Below, in pieces: positions 8,082 to 15,591 of a DNA stretch of 33,131 bases. This DNA comes from Clostridiales bacterium. Lineage in GTDB: Bacteria; Bacillota; Clostridia; Christensenellales; Borkfalkiaceae. A model generated the notes under the pieces. It was not told where the DNA came from, ran no database searches, and saw only the letters and a list, made by a program, of their open reading frames with translations. The position numbers and the translations under genes were made by a program. The stretch's first letter is position 1, and the number at the start of each line of letters is the position of its first letter. The stretch covers positions 1 to 33,131 of the forward strand of contig SVHJ01000014.1 in the NCBI GenBank assembly GCA_015055835.1, written 5' to 3'.

Positions 8082-8202
8082 ATATTTTTATTCCTTGTTT
8101 TATAAAGGTATTTTACAATAATGTATATGCCGAAAAATAAAAAAGAATAAGTTATTTTGTAAAAAAATGTAACTTCTAATAAAAAAAGAGGGAGAAAAGC
8201 AC

Positions 8203-8240
8203 TTTACAAGAAAGCCGTTAAAATGATATACTGTATACTG
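8203..8240 (+). promoter_or_regulatory. pckG promoter with a repeated TACTGTR motif
   Basis: TTTACA at 8203-8208 and TATACT at 8227-8232 are 18 bases apart. The -10 is embedded in TATACTGTATACTG (8227-8240), which recurs with one change in the promoter at 19928-19941. The predicted leader runs about 140 bases to the start codon. Confidence 0.6.
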
Positions 8241-8249
8241 AGATACGAT

Positions 8250-8353
8250 TAAGCCGTTTACTTTAAAAGTAGCAAAAAAAGGCTTATAAAAAAGGAAAAG
8301 GTAAAAAACACAAATTTTTGCTGAAGAATATTATAAAAGTAATTAGCAAAAAT
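8250..8353 (+). promoter_or_regulatory. structured 5' leader of pckG
   Basis: Two stem-forming elements lie between promoter and gene: TAAGCC (8250-8255) with GGCTTA (8281-8286), and a perfect 9-bp pair ATTTTTGCT (8314-8322) with AGCAAAAAT (8345-8353). There is no match to a riboswitch family I know, and no terminator in the leader. Confidence 0.4.
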
Positions 8354-8380
8354 CTATCGTGTGATATAAGGAGAAAAAAT

Positions 8381-10156
8381 ATGACGACAAACAAAAAACT
8401 ACTTGCTTTTATCGAAGAATACAAAGCACTACTTAATCCTGACAAAATCGTTTGGATTGACGGTAGCGAAGTTCAATTAGAAGAACTTAGAAAACAAGCA
8501 GTTGATGAAAAAATTATTATTAAGTTAAATGAAGATTTACTTCCTGGTTGCTATCTTCACCGTACAACTCAAAACGACGTTGCAAGAGTAGAGGGAAGAA
8601 CTTTTATTTGTTCAAAAAATAAGGAAGACAGCGCACCTATCAACAACTGGATGGAAACGACTGAAGCGTTCACTTTACTTAACGGTTTATTTAAGGACGT
8701 TATGAAAGGTAGAACTATGTATATTATTCCTTACTCAATGGGTGCAGTTGGTTCAAAATTTAGCAAAATCGGTATTGAAATTACCGACTCTATCTACGTT
8801 GTATTAAATATGGCAATTATGACAAGAATTGGTAAGTCTGTTTTAGATGCTTTAGGTGACGGCGATTTCGTTAAAGGCGTTCACTCTTACGCTGACCTTG
8901 ATGAAGAAAAGAGATATATTTGCCACTTCCCTGAAGAAAATACAATTATGTCAATTAACTCTAACTACGGTGGTAACGTTTTACTTGGTAAAAAGTGTTT
9001 TGCACTTCGTATTGCATCATACCTTGGTAAAAACGAAGGTTGGATGGCAGAACATATGCTTATTTTAGGTATTGAAAATCCTAAGGGGGAAGTTAAGTAT
9101 ATTGCAGCCGCTTTCCCATCTGCTTGTGGTAAAACTAACTTAGCAATGCTTATCCCACCTGAAATTTATAGAGAAAAAGGTTATAAAGTTTGGTGTGTTG
9201 GCGACGATATCGCTTGGATAAGAGTGGGCGAAGACGGAAGACTTTGGGCAGTTAACCCAGAAAACGGTTTCTTTGGCGTTGCACCTGGTACTAACTTAAA
9301 GTCAAACCCTAACGCATTACTTTCAACTAAAAAGAACACAATTTTCACAAACGTTGTACATAATTTAGACAACAACACAGTTTGGTGGGAAGGTATGGAT
9401 AAAAACCCTCCTATGAATGCTATCGACTGGAAAGGTAATCCTTGGAATGGCGAAATGAAAGACGCTGATGGAAGAGCTATTAAGGGCGCACATCCTAATA
9501 GTAGATTTACTGCTCCTGCTATAAATTGTCCTTGTATTTCAAGTGAATTTGAAGCGCCTAACGGCGTTCCACTTTCTGCAATCGTATTCGGTGGAAGAAG
9601 AGCAAAAACTGCTCCACTTGTATATCAATCAAAAGACTGGAACAACGGTGTATTCGTAGGTTCAATTATGGCATCTGAAACTACTGCTGCTGCAGTTGGT
9701 CAAGTAGGTGTTGTTAGAAGAGACCCTATGGCTATGAGACCTTTCGTTGGTTACAATATGGGCGACTACTTTAACCATTGGATTGAAATGGGTAAAAAGG
9801 TTACTAACAAACCAAAAATCTTTAACGTTAACTGGTTTAGAACGGACGACAACGGCAACTTTATTTGGCCTGGATTTGGCGACAACTTAAGAGTATTAGA
9901 ATGGATACTTGCTCGTTGTGATGAAAGTATTGACGCTAAAGAAACTGCTATCGGCTTCGTTCCATTTGCTAAAGACATTAACGTTAACGGTTTAGAAGAC
10001 GTAACTACTGAAACTATTGAAGATTTACTTACAATCGATAAAGAAATGTGGTTAAAAGAAGCAGAAGGTATTGAAGAATTCTACGGCGAATTAACAAGAG
10101 TACCTACTGAATTATATAACCAACTTAAAACTTTAAAAGACAACTTAAACAAATAA
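8381..10156 (+). CDS. pckG: phosphoenolpyruvate carboxykinase (GTP)
   Basis: Interconverts oxaloacetate + GTP and PEP + GDP + CO2; in fermenters it may run towards oxaloacetate. 591 residues from ATG 8381, the usual length for the GTP class. The hallmark FPSACGKTNLAML (about 245-257) contains the active-site Cys 249 and the P-loop. The frame is open to 8318, but ATG 8381 has AAGGAG at proper spacing, and the extra upstream stretch is part of the leader stem. Codon use is strongly biased, as in the genes at 19990 and 29673, suggesting high expression. It is a single-gene unit with its own promoter and terminator. Confidence 0.95.
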   Translation: MTTNKKLLAFIEEYKALLNPDKIVWIDGSEVQLEELRKQAVDEKIIIKLNEDLLPGCYLHRTTQNDVARVEGRTFICSKNKEDSAPINNWMETTEAFTLLNGLFKDVMKGRTMYIIPYSMGAVGSKFSKIGIEITDSIYVVLNMAIMTRIGKSVLDALGDGDFVKGVHSYADLDEEKRYICHFPEENTIMSINSNYGGNVLLGKKCFALRIASYLGKNEGWMAEHMLILGIENPKGEVKYIAAAFPSACGKTNLAMLIPPEIYREKGYKVWCVGDDIAWIRVGEDGRLWAVNPENGFFGVAPGTNLKSNPNALLSTKKNTIFTNVVHNLDNNTVWWEGMDKNPPMNAIDWKGNPWNGEMKDADGRAIKGAHPNSRFTAPAINCPCISSEFEAPNGVPLSAIVFGGRRAKTAPLVYQSKDWNNGVFVGSIMASETTAAAVGQVGVVRRDPMAMRPFVGYNMGDYFNHWIEMGKKVTNKPKIFNVNWFRTDDNGNFIWPGFGDNLRVLEWILARCDESIDAKETAIGFVPFAKDINVNGLEDVTTETIEDLLTIDKEMWLKEAEGIEEFYGELTRVPTELYNQLKTLKDNLNK

Positions 10157-10175
10157 GTTAAAAGGTAAAATTAAA

Positions 10176-10203
10176 GGCTAACGAAATTCGTTAGCCTTTT
10201 TTT
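10176..10203 (+). terminator. intrinsic terminator after pckG
   Basis: A perfect 8-bp GGCTAACG/CGTTAGCC stem (10176-10183 with 10189-10196) is followed by seven T. The weaker A-run on the left may let it serve the convergent DUF4097 gene too. Confidence 0.88.
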
Positions 10204-10210
10204 ATAAAAA

Positions 10211-11161
10211 TTAGTTTACAATATTTATTATAATATCGCCTGTATCGGTGGTTATTTTTGCAATTCCCCCAGAAGTCGTTTCAGGCACTCTTTTTCTACC
10301 CGTGTCGGTATCTACTATAAATATTTTAGATGAAAGTAAACTACCTTCAACGTCACCCGTGTCCGTTTCAATTTCAAGTTCAGCGCCGTCGCATCTACTA
10401 AAATCAACGTCGCCGGTGTCGGTAATTATTTTTATTTTACCGTTCGCAACTACTTTTTCTAGTTCAACGTCGCCGGTAGTAGTTTTTAAAGTTAGACTTT
10501 CTAAAAAGGCGTTATCAATATCAACGTCGCCAGTAGAAAGAGAAACGTTTAAGTTTTTAGCCGTTAAAGAAGATATTTCTACGTCGCCGGTAGAAAGAGT
10601 TAATTCAACGTCTTCACAAGTCGTGTTTTTAACGTCAATATCGCCCGTGCTTAAATTTATAGTTATTTTACCTAATGCAGAAGAACTTAAGTTTACGTCA
10701 CCTGTTTTACCTATGATAGAAATATCGTTAAAAGTAAGTTCTTTTGAAAGGGCAACGTCACCCGTTGAACTTTTTACGTTAAGATTTTGATAAATATCGT
10801 TAGGTAAAGAAATCTTTATTTTTGCCGAGCCAAAATCAAAAATCTTTTCATACCACGCTCTTTCATCACAAAGTTCTATTTTTAACGTTCCGTTTTCTAC
10901 TTTTACGTTATGAGGTTTATTTTTCTTTTCACGTAAAAATATTTCCGTTTTACCATTTTCACTTTTTACAAAAGTTATATCGCTAGTATCAGTCGTTACT
11001 AAAATATCGCTAAAATCCACGGTAATTTCTTCAGTTTTATCTTGATATTTATTTTCCCAAAGTTTAGAAAAGTTCCAGTTGTTGTAGGCCATAAATCCTA
11101 CGAAAATTATACCACCTAAAATAATTAAAGATGCGCCTATTATAAACAAAGTGTTTTTCAT
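10211..11161 (-). CDS. DUF4097 (LiaG-like) beta-solenoid protein
   Basis: 316 residues. One N-terminal membrane span (about 5-27), then a DUF4097 domain. From about residue 130 it contains ten TGD-type repeats (TGDV, TGDI and one degenerate TGRK) spaced 19-20 residues apart, ending with TTDTGDIIINIVN. This regularity predicts a right-handed beta solenoid on the outer face of the membrane. The family occurs with PadR and DUF1700 genes and with envelope-stress systems; biochemical function is unknown. One base separates it from the DUF1700 gene upstream, so it is the third gene of that operon. Confidence 0.85.
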   Translation of the reverse strand: MKNTLFIIGASLIILGGIIFVGFMAYNNWNFSKLWENKYQDKTEEITVDFSDILVTTDTSDITFVKSENGKTEIFLREKKNKPHNVKVENGTLKIELCDERAWYEKIFDFGSAKIKISLPNDIYQNLNVKSSTGDVALSKELTFNDISIIGKTGDVNLSSSALGKITINLSTGDIDVKNTTCEDVELTLSTGDVEISSLTAKNLNVSLSTGDVDIDNAFLESLTLKTTTGDVELEKVVANGKIKIITDTGDVDFSRCDGAELEIETDTGDVEGSLLSSKIFIVDTDTGRKRVPETTSGGIAKITTDTGDIIINIVN

Positions 11162-11162
11162 A

Positions 11163-11765
11163 CTAGTCCTCCTTTTTTATAAAACTTTTCTTTAAAGTAA
11201 AAATTATCATTTTAGTAAGTAAAATAGCCTTTTTCGTTACCCATTTTAAGAAAAAGAAGGTAAATACTGAAAGACCTATTAAAATTAGTCCTACAGAAAG
11301 AGATATAAACGCCGTGCTATCTTTTAATATAAATAGTAAAATAGAATAAATTGCTCCACCAGCGCCACCAACTAAAATTGAAACAAAACTAGCCCATAAA
11401 GAAATTATTACTGCATAAAAACTGATAAATAGCGAAAATGCGACGGCAAGAATTGATATTAAAATAGAACCCCATACAGGAGCGCCTATTATTAAAAAAG
11501 TTAATTCTAAACCGGTTAACTTTCTTTTAGGTTTAATTTTTTCCTTAGCAAGTTTAATTAGAGGAACTTCTTTTAATATTTGACTTGCTATATCGTTTAT
11601 ATTTCCAAGTTCGTTTATAGCCTCTTCTTCAGTTTTGCCATCTTCCATTTTATCGTCAATAATTTCTAAATAAAAGGAAAGTCTTTCGTCAAATTCTTTT
11701 TTAGGAATGCCTTTTAACCTTTCTTCAAGGGAAAAAGCAAATTCTTTTTTAGTCATCTTTACCAT
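11163..11765 (-). CDS. DUF1700 / HAAS-domain membrane protein
   Basis: 200 residues. The N-terminal 80 residues form the HAAS-type helical domain (KKEFAFSLEERLKGIPKKEFDERLSFYLEII, then EEEAINELGNINDIASQIL). Three or four membrane spans cover about 85-190. DUF1700 proteins are usually encoded with a PadR repressor, as here: the start overlaps padR by 17 bases. They are thought to act in membrane-linked signalling; the role is otherwise unknown. Confidence 0.85.
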   Translation of the reverse strand: MVKMTKKEFAFSLEERLKGIPKKEFDERLSFYLEIIDDKMEDGKTEEEAINELGNINDIASQILKEVPLIKLAKEKIKPKRKLTGLELTFLIIGAPVWGSILISILAVAFSLFISFYAVIISLWASFVSILVGGAGGAIYSILLFILKDSTAFISLSVGLILIGLSVFTFFFLKWVTKKAILLTKMIIFTLKKSFIKKED

Positions 11766-12069
11766 CTCCTTTAACTACAAAATTATAAACCGTAACTATC
11801 TCTTGCCACTCTTTTTTAAACTCTTCAATACGATTTAAGCCGTTTTCCGTTATATGATAATACTTTCTAAGTCTGCCGTCGTAAGGAACGGAATAAACGG
11901 AAAGCATCTTAGAAAGTTCAAGCCTTTTTAGTATGGTGTATAAGGTTGACTCAGATAGTTCCATATAAGGTTTTAAGTCTTTTATTATTTTATATCCGTA
12001 AGAATCTTCATTTTTAATAGAAGAAAGAACGCATATATCTAAAATCCCACGCTTTAATTCTTTATCCAT
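11749..12069 (-). CDS. PadR-family transcriptional regulator
   Basis: 106 residues, typical of the short PadR class. A winged-helix domain fills most of the protein: RGILDICVLSSIKNEDSYGYKI, then LSESTLYTILKRLE as the recognition region, then DGRLRKYYHITENG as the wing. It is the first gene of the padR-DUF1700-DUF4097 operon. A dyad over its own -10 box suggests autorepression. Confidence 0.92.
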   Translation of the reverse strand: MDKELKRGILDICVLSSIKNEDSYGYKIIKDLKPYMELSESTLYTILKRLELSKMLSVYSVPYDGRLRKYYHITENGLNRIEEFKKEWQEIVTVYNFVVKGDGKDD

Positions 12070-12088
12070 AAATACCTCTTTTTGTGTA

Positions 12089-12121
12089 ATACATCATATC
12101 ACGAAGTATATAAAATGTCAA
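12089..12121 (-). promoter_or_regulatory. padR operon promoter with an overlapping operator-like dyad
   Basis: On the minus strand TTGACA (12121-12116) and TATGAT (12098-12093) are exactly 17 bases apart, a near-consensus SigA promoter. A dyad, ATACATC (12089-12095) with GAAGTAT (12103-12109), one mismatch in seven, covers the -10. PadR proteins bind ATAC/GTAT-type dyads, so it is the likely self-regulatory operator. Confidence 0.65.
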
Positions 12122-12190
12122 TAGTTTTTTATTTTTTGTATAAAAACTTAATTAAAAGGAAAAAATTTAAATAAAAAAGGAGGTATAATT

Positions 12191-12376
12191 ATGGCTTGTA
12201 AACTAACGGGAAAGGAAGTTACTATTATTTCCGACCTACTTACTATGGAAGAATCGGCAATAAAAAAAGCCAAGGTTTATTCTAAAACGCTAACTAATAA
12301 AGAGTTAGCAGGGGTTTTTAAAACTTTAGAAGAAAACCATCAAAAGAGATTTAACGATTTATTAAATTTGTTATAA
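12191..12376 (+). CDS. small helical protein, probable spore-coat-like
   Basis: 61 residues, all-helical by composition (LTMEESAIKKAKVYSKTLTNKEL, then VFKTLEENHQKRFNDLLNLL). It resembles half of the four-helix CotF/rubrerythrin-like small proteins of sporeformers. AAAGGAGG precedes ATG 12191. It lies 10 bases before a clearer CotF-like gene and is probably co-transcribed. The functional assignment rests mainly on that context. Confidence 0.6.
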   Translation: MACKLTGKEVTIISDLLTMEESAIKKAKVYSKTLTNKELAGVFKTLEENHQKRFNDLLNLL

Positions 12377-12386
12377 GGAGGTAAAT

Positions 12387-12671
12387 ATGGCAAGTTATAA
12401 AAAAGAAACTACGTTAAATGAAAAAGATTCTCTTCAAGATATGCTTAATTTAGAAAAGGCAATCGTAAAAATTTACGCTATGGCGTTAACGGAGGGCAGT
12501 TCTAAGTGTTTTAGAACGCTTATTAAAAACGGTTTTACTTCTTCGGCAAGCGACCAGTTTGAAGTATATCAAACTATGAACAAAGAGGGTTATTATGAAC
12601 CAGCGCCTGCCGACAAGTCGGTTATGGATAAGGAAAAGGATAAATTTAAAAAGGTGCAAGCCTGTTTTTAA
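12387..12671 (+). CDS. CotF-like spore coat protein
   Basis: 94 residues of the Coat_F type: LNEKDSLQDMLNLEKAIVKIY, a CFRTLIKNGFTSSASDQFEVYQTM helix pair, then the typical end NKEGYYEPAPADKSVMDKEKDKF. CotF-like proteins are found in the spore coat. GGAGG lies seven bases before the start. It is second in a two-gene unit with 12191. Confidence 0.75.
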   Translation: MASYKKETTLNEKDSLQDMLNLEKAIVKIYAMALTEGSSKCFRTLIKNGFTSSASDQFEVYQTMNKEGYYEPAPADKSVMDKEKDKFKKVQACF

Positions 12672-12680
12672 TTAAAAACA
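12663..12680. repeat. 18-bp perfect AT-rich palindrome at the cotF-like stop codon
   Basis: TGTTTTTAATTAAAAACA is identical to its reverse complement and contains the stop codon of the gene at 12387. It might act as a weak terminator or protein site; no other terminator is visible here. Confidence 0.6.
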
Positions 12681-12681
12681 C

Positions 12682-12710
12682 TTCACTTTTTTTGTAAAAT
12701 TTGGTAAAAT
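12682..12710 (+). promoter_or_regulatory. queT promoter
   Basis: TTCACT (12682-12687) and TAAAAT (12705-12710) are 17 bases apart. The predicted transcript begins near 12717, directly at the riboswitch. Confidence 0.5.
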
Positions 12711-12717
12711 ACCTTCA

Positions 12718-12754
12718 AGAAGGTTTTCGGACAACACTTCTATAAAACAACCGA
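12718..12754 (+). ncRNA. preQ1-I riboswitch
   Basis: This matches the compact preQ1-I pseudoknot. P1 is AGAAG (12718-12722) with CTTCT (12737-12741), followed by the A-rich tail ATAAAACAA (12742-12750). CCGA (12751-12754) forms the pseudoknot with TCGG (12727-12730). The downstream gene is a QueT-type queuosine-precursor transporter, the expected target. A CCGAGG/CCACGG pairing just downstream (12751-12774) would compete with the pseudoknot, but no U-tract follows, so control may be translational. Confidence 0.8.
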
Positions 12755-12788
12755 GGTAAAGTTTTTTGCCACGGAAAAGGAGAGAGTA

Positions 12789-13292
12789 GTGAAGAATTTT
12801 ACCACTAGAAAGTTAGTAAGAGCAGGAATTGTGGCAGGTCTTTATATAGGCTTAACGCTAATATTTCTGCCCTTTTCTTTTTCGGGAATACAGTTTAGAC
12901 CGGCTGAGGGATTAACCTTTTTGCCAATTTTCTTTTCGGATAGCGTTATTAGTTTATTCGTTGGGTGTATACTTGTAAATCTTTTTTCAAGTTTTGGGAT
13001 ACTTGATATAGTTATAGGTAGTTTAACCACCTTAGTTGCCTCTTTACTTACAAGGTTTATTTACAAAAAAACTAGTAGCGTTTTTTTAGCGCTTTTCCCA
13101 CAAGTTTTATTAAACGCAATTTTCGTTCCAGTAATAATTTATTTATCTGGTATGACGGAGGGGTATTTTATAAACTTTGTTTCAATTTTTATAAGTCAGT
13201 TAATTTTCGTTTACGGTATAGGGTTACCCCTTTATTACCTATTTAAAAAACAACAAAAAAACAAAACGGGGCTTTTTAAGAACGAAGACTAA
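12789..13292 (+). CDS. queT: QueT family queuosine-precursor ECF transporter S component
   Basis: 167 residues, five or six membrane spans. The N-terminus (RKLVRAGIVAGLYIGLTLIF, then GIQFRPAEGLTFLPIFF) is the QueT signature. It is the substrate-binding S subunit that works with a shared ECF energising module (not in this window) to import queuine or preQ1. The start is GTG at 12789, preceded by GGAGAGA. A preQ1-I riboswitch directly upstream supports the substrate. Confidence 0.9.
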   Translation: MKNFTTRKLVRAGIVAGLYIGLTLIFLPFSFSGIQFRPAEGLTFLPIFFSDSVISLFVGCILVNLFSSFGILDIVIGSLTTLVASLLTRFIYKKTSSVFLALFPQVLLNAIFVPVIIYLSGMTEGYFINFVSIFISQLIFVYGIGLPLYYLFKKQQKNKTGLFKNED

Positions 13293-13315
13293 GTTTGCTA
13301 ACAAAAGGCATATTA

Positions 13316-13344
13316 TTGACAAAAACGTCAAAATAATATATAAT
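13316..13344 (+). promoter_or_regulatory. rnf operon promoter
   Basis: A perfect SigA promoter: TTGACA (13316-13321), 17 bases, TATAAT (13339-13344). A dyad, TTGAC (13316-13320) with GTCAA (13327-13331), overlaps the -35 and could be an operator. Regulator unknown; a redox factor such as Rex is conceivable, although the motif is not the Rex consensus. Confidence 0.85.
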
Positions 13345-13379
13345 GTTTAGTTGAAAAATATATAAAAGGGAGATATAAA

Positions 13380-14672
13380 ATGGCTTTTTCTCTTCACGGG
13401 GTACGCGTACCTCATAGAAAGGATACGGCAACAAAACCAGTTTTAACTATGCCAACGCCAAATACGGTGGTTATACCGACCAATATGAATATTGGCGTAC
13501 CGGCAAAACCTATCGTAAAAGTAGGCGATTTAGTTAAGGTTGGTACAAAAATTGCTGAAGCAGGTGGATACGTTTCTTCACCTGTTTTTGCAAGTGTTTC
13601 TGGTAAAGTAAGCAAAATTTTAGAAAGCGAAAAGTTTTCTAAAATAATTATTGAGTCGGATGGTTTAATGGAATATGATGAAAATTTAAGCGCGCCAATC
13701 GTTGACTCAAAGGAAAGTTTAATTAACGCTATTAAAGAAAGTGGCGTTGTTGGGCTAGGTGGCGCAGGTTTTCCTACTCACGTTAAGTTTGACGGTGATA
13801 AAGATATTGATGAACTTATAGTTAACTGCGCTGAGTGTGAACCTTATATAACTAGCGACTCTTACACAATGAAAATGCGCACGGAAGATATGAAAGTTGC
13901 GCTAAACACTATTGCTAAGTATAAAAACGTAGGTAAAATTATTATCGGTATTGAAGCCAACAAAAAAGCAGAAATTATTTCAATGAAAAAGTTGGCAAGT
14001 GAACTTGATATTTCGGCTACAGTTAAAGTTTTACCATCTATTTATCCACAAGGTGGCGAAAAGGTGTTAATTTATAACACCACTAAAAAGGTTGTTCCTG
14101 TAGGAAAACTTCCTATCGACGTAGGCGTTGTAGTTGTTAACTGTACTACGCTTGCCGTTATCGGTGAATATCTAAAAACGGGTAAACCACTTACTTCAAA
14201 GTGCGTAACCGTTTCTGGTGGGGCAGTTAAAAACCCACACAACGTTATTGCGCCAATAGGTACTTCTATTAAAGAACTAATTGAATTTACAGGTGGATTT
14301 ATAACTGAACCTAAAAAGATTATTTACGGTGGACCTATGATGGGTGTAACGGTTGCAGATATAAACGAACCTATTCTTAAAAACAGCAACGCAATACTTG
14401 CTTTAACTAAAAAGGAAGCAAAGTTACCTGAAACCTCAAATTGTATCCGTTGTGGTAGATGTACGAACGTTTGTCCGTTTAAGTTAATACCTGCCGCAAT
14501 TCAACACGCTTATGAAAGAAAGGACGTTGAGGCATTAAAAGTTTTCGCAGTTAACGCTTGTATGGAATGTGGTACTTGTAACTACGTTTGCCCAGCAAAT
14601 AGACAGTTAGTTCAAACTAACAAACTTGCAAAGGCGCTATTAAAAGAACAAAAGGAGGAAGGAAATGAGTAA
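13380..14672 (+). CDS. rnfC: Rnf complex subunit RnfC
   Basis: Membrane-associated NADH/FMN-binding and iron-sulfur subunit of the Rnf ferredoxin:NAD+ oxidoreductase. 430 residues: N-terminal barrel-sandwich segment (about 30-95), nucleotide/FMN domain (GVVGLGGAGFPTHVK at about 122; VNCAECEPYITSD at about 148), and two CxxCxxCxxxCP motifs at about 355-366 and 394-405 for two [4Fe-4S] clusters. First gene of the six-gene operon, in the clostridial order C-D-G-E-A-B. GGGAG precedes the start. Confidence 0.96.
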   Translation: MAFSLHGVRVPHRKDTATKPVLTMPTPNTVVIPTNMNIGVPAKPIVKVGDLVKVGTKIAEAGGYVSSPVFASVSGKVSKILESEKFSKIIIESDGLMEYDENLSAPIVDSKESLINAIKESGVVGLGGAGFPTHVKFDGDKDIDELIVNCAECEPYITSDSYTMKMRTEDMKVALNTIAKYKNVGKIIIGIEANKKAEIISMKKLASELDISATVKVLPSIYPQGGEKVLIYNTTKKVVPVGKLPIDVGVVVVNCTTLAVIGEYLKTGKPLTSKCVTVSGGAVKNPHNVIAPIGTSIKELIEFTGGFITEPKKIIYGGPMMGVTVADINEPILKNSNAILALTKKEAKLPETSNCIRCGRCTNVCPFKLIPAAIQHAYERKDVEALKVFAVNACMECGTCNYVCPANRQLVQTNKLAKALLKEQKEEGNE

Positions 14673-15591
14673 GTTAACAGTTTCGGTTTCTCCTCATATA
14701 CATAGTGGAAAAACCACTAGTAAAATAATGTTAGACGTTATAATTGCTTTACTTCCTGCAACTATCGCAGGGGTGGTAATTTTTGGACTTCGCGCATTAT
14801 TAGTTATCGGTGTAACGGTTGGCGCATCAGTTGGTTTTGAAGCGCTATTTAACCTAATCATAAAGAAAAAGCAAACTATAGGGGACTTAAGTGCAGTAGT
14901 AACAGGTTTACTTTTAGCCCTTAACCTACCTGCAAATATTCCTATTTGGCAATGCGTAATAGGTGCGTTGTTTGCAATAATTATCGTTAAGTGTTTATTC
15001 GGTGGTCTTGGCTATAATCCAGTTAACCCTGCAATTACAGCAAGAGTGTTTATGTTAGTTGCATTTGGCTCTATGGCAAAAGCCGCTTTCCCAACAATTG
15101 TTGACACGGTTGCAACTTCAACTCCACTTAGCGCAGAAACAATGCCAAAACTACTTGACCTATTCTTAGGTATAACGGGTGGCGCAATTGGTGAAACTTC
15201 TGCTTTAGCACTATTAGTTGGTGGAATTTATCTTTTAGTTAAAAGGGTTATCACTTGGGAAATTCCTGTTAGCATTATCGTTACCGTTTTCCTATTCGCT
15301 TTCTTTAAGGAAGGTTTTGATTTTACCCTTGCTCTTTCACAAGTATTAGCAGGTGGCGTTATGATAGGTGCTATCTTTATGGCAACCGACTACGTTACTT
15401 CACCATCAACCTTATTTGGTAAATTGATTTTTGGTGTTATAATTGGTTTAATGACGTCACTAATTAGATATTTTGGCTCATATCCAGAGGGTGTATCTTT
15501 CGCAATTTTATTTGCAAACATTTTAGTTCCTTACATCAACGTTTGGACAAGACGCAAAGTTTTTGGTACGGGGGTAAAGGGAAATGAATAA
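14665..15591 (+). CDS. rnfD: Rnf complex subunit RnfD
   Basis: 308 residues with about nine membrane spans. A covalent-FMN type motif appears in MATDYVTSPST (about residues 238-248), where a Thr would carry FMN attached by ApbE. RnfD with RnfG, E and A forms the membrane core of the ion-pumping complex. It overlaps rnfC and rnfG by 8 bases each, indicating translational coupling. Confidence 0.95.
   Translation: MSKLTVSVSPHIHSGKTTSKIMLDVIIALLPATIAGVVIFGLRALLVIGVTVGASVGFEALFNLIIKKKQTIGDLSAVVTGLLLALNLPANIPIWQCVIGALFAIIIVKCLFGGLGYNPVNPAITARVFMLVAFGSMAKAAFPTIVDTVATSTPLSAETMPKLLDLFLGITGGAIGETSALALLVGGIYLLVKRVITWEIPVSIIVTVFLFAFFKEGFDFTLALSQVLAGGVMIGAIFMATDYVTSPSTLFGKLIFGVIIGLMTSLIRYFGSYPEGVSFAILFANILVPYINVWTRRKVFGTGVKGNE

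Noticed and set aside
8318..8380. N-terminal extension of PEP carboxykinase from an upstream start
   Set aside because: The stretch is part of a leader stem, and ATG 8381 has an AAGGAG site and gives the normal family length.
10248..10790. Plus-strand frame of 180 codons rich in TSPV
   Set aside because: It is the antisense shadow of the TGDV repeats of the DUF4097 gene; it has no ribosome site and no independent features.
12711..12724. ACCTTC/GAAGGT hairpin as an alternative to riboswitch P1
   Set aside because: Its left arm lies upstream of the predicted transcript start (about 12717), so it would not be in the RNA.
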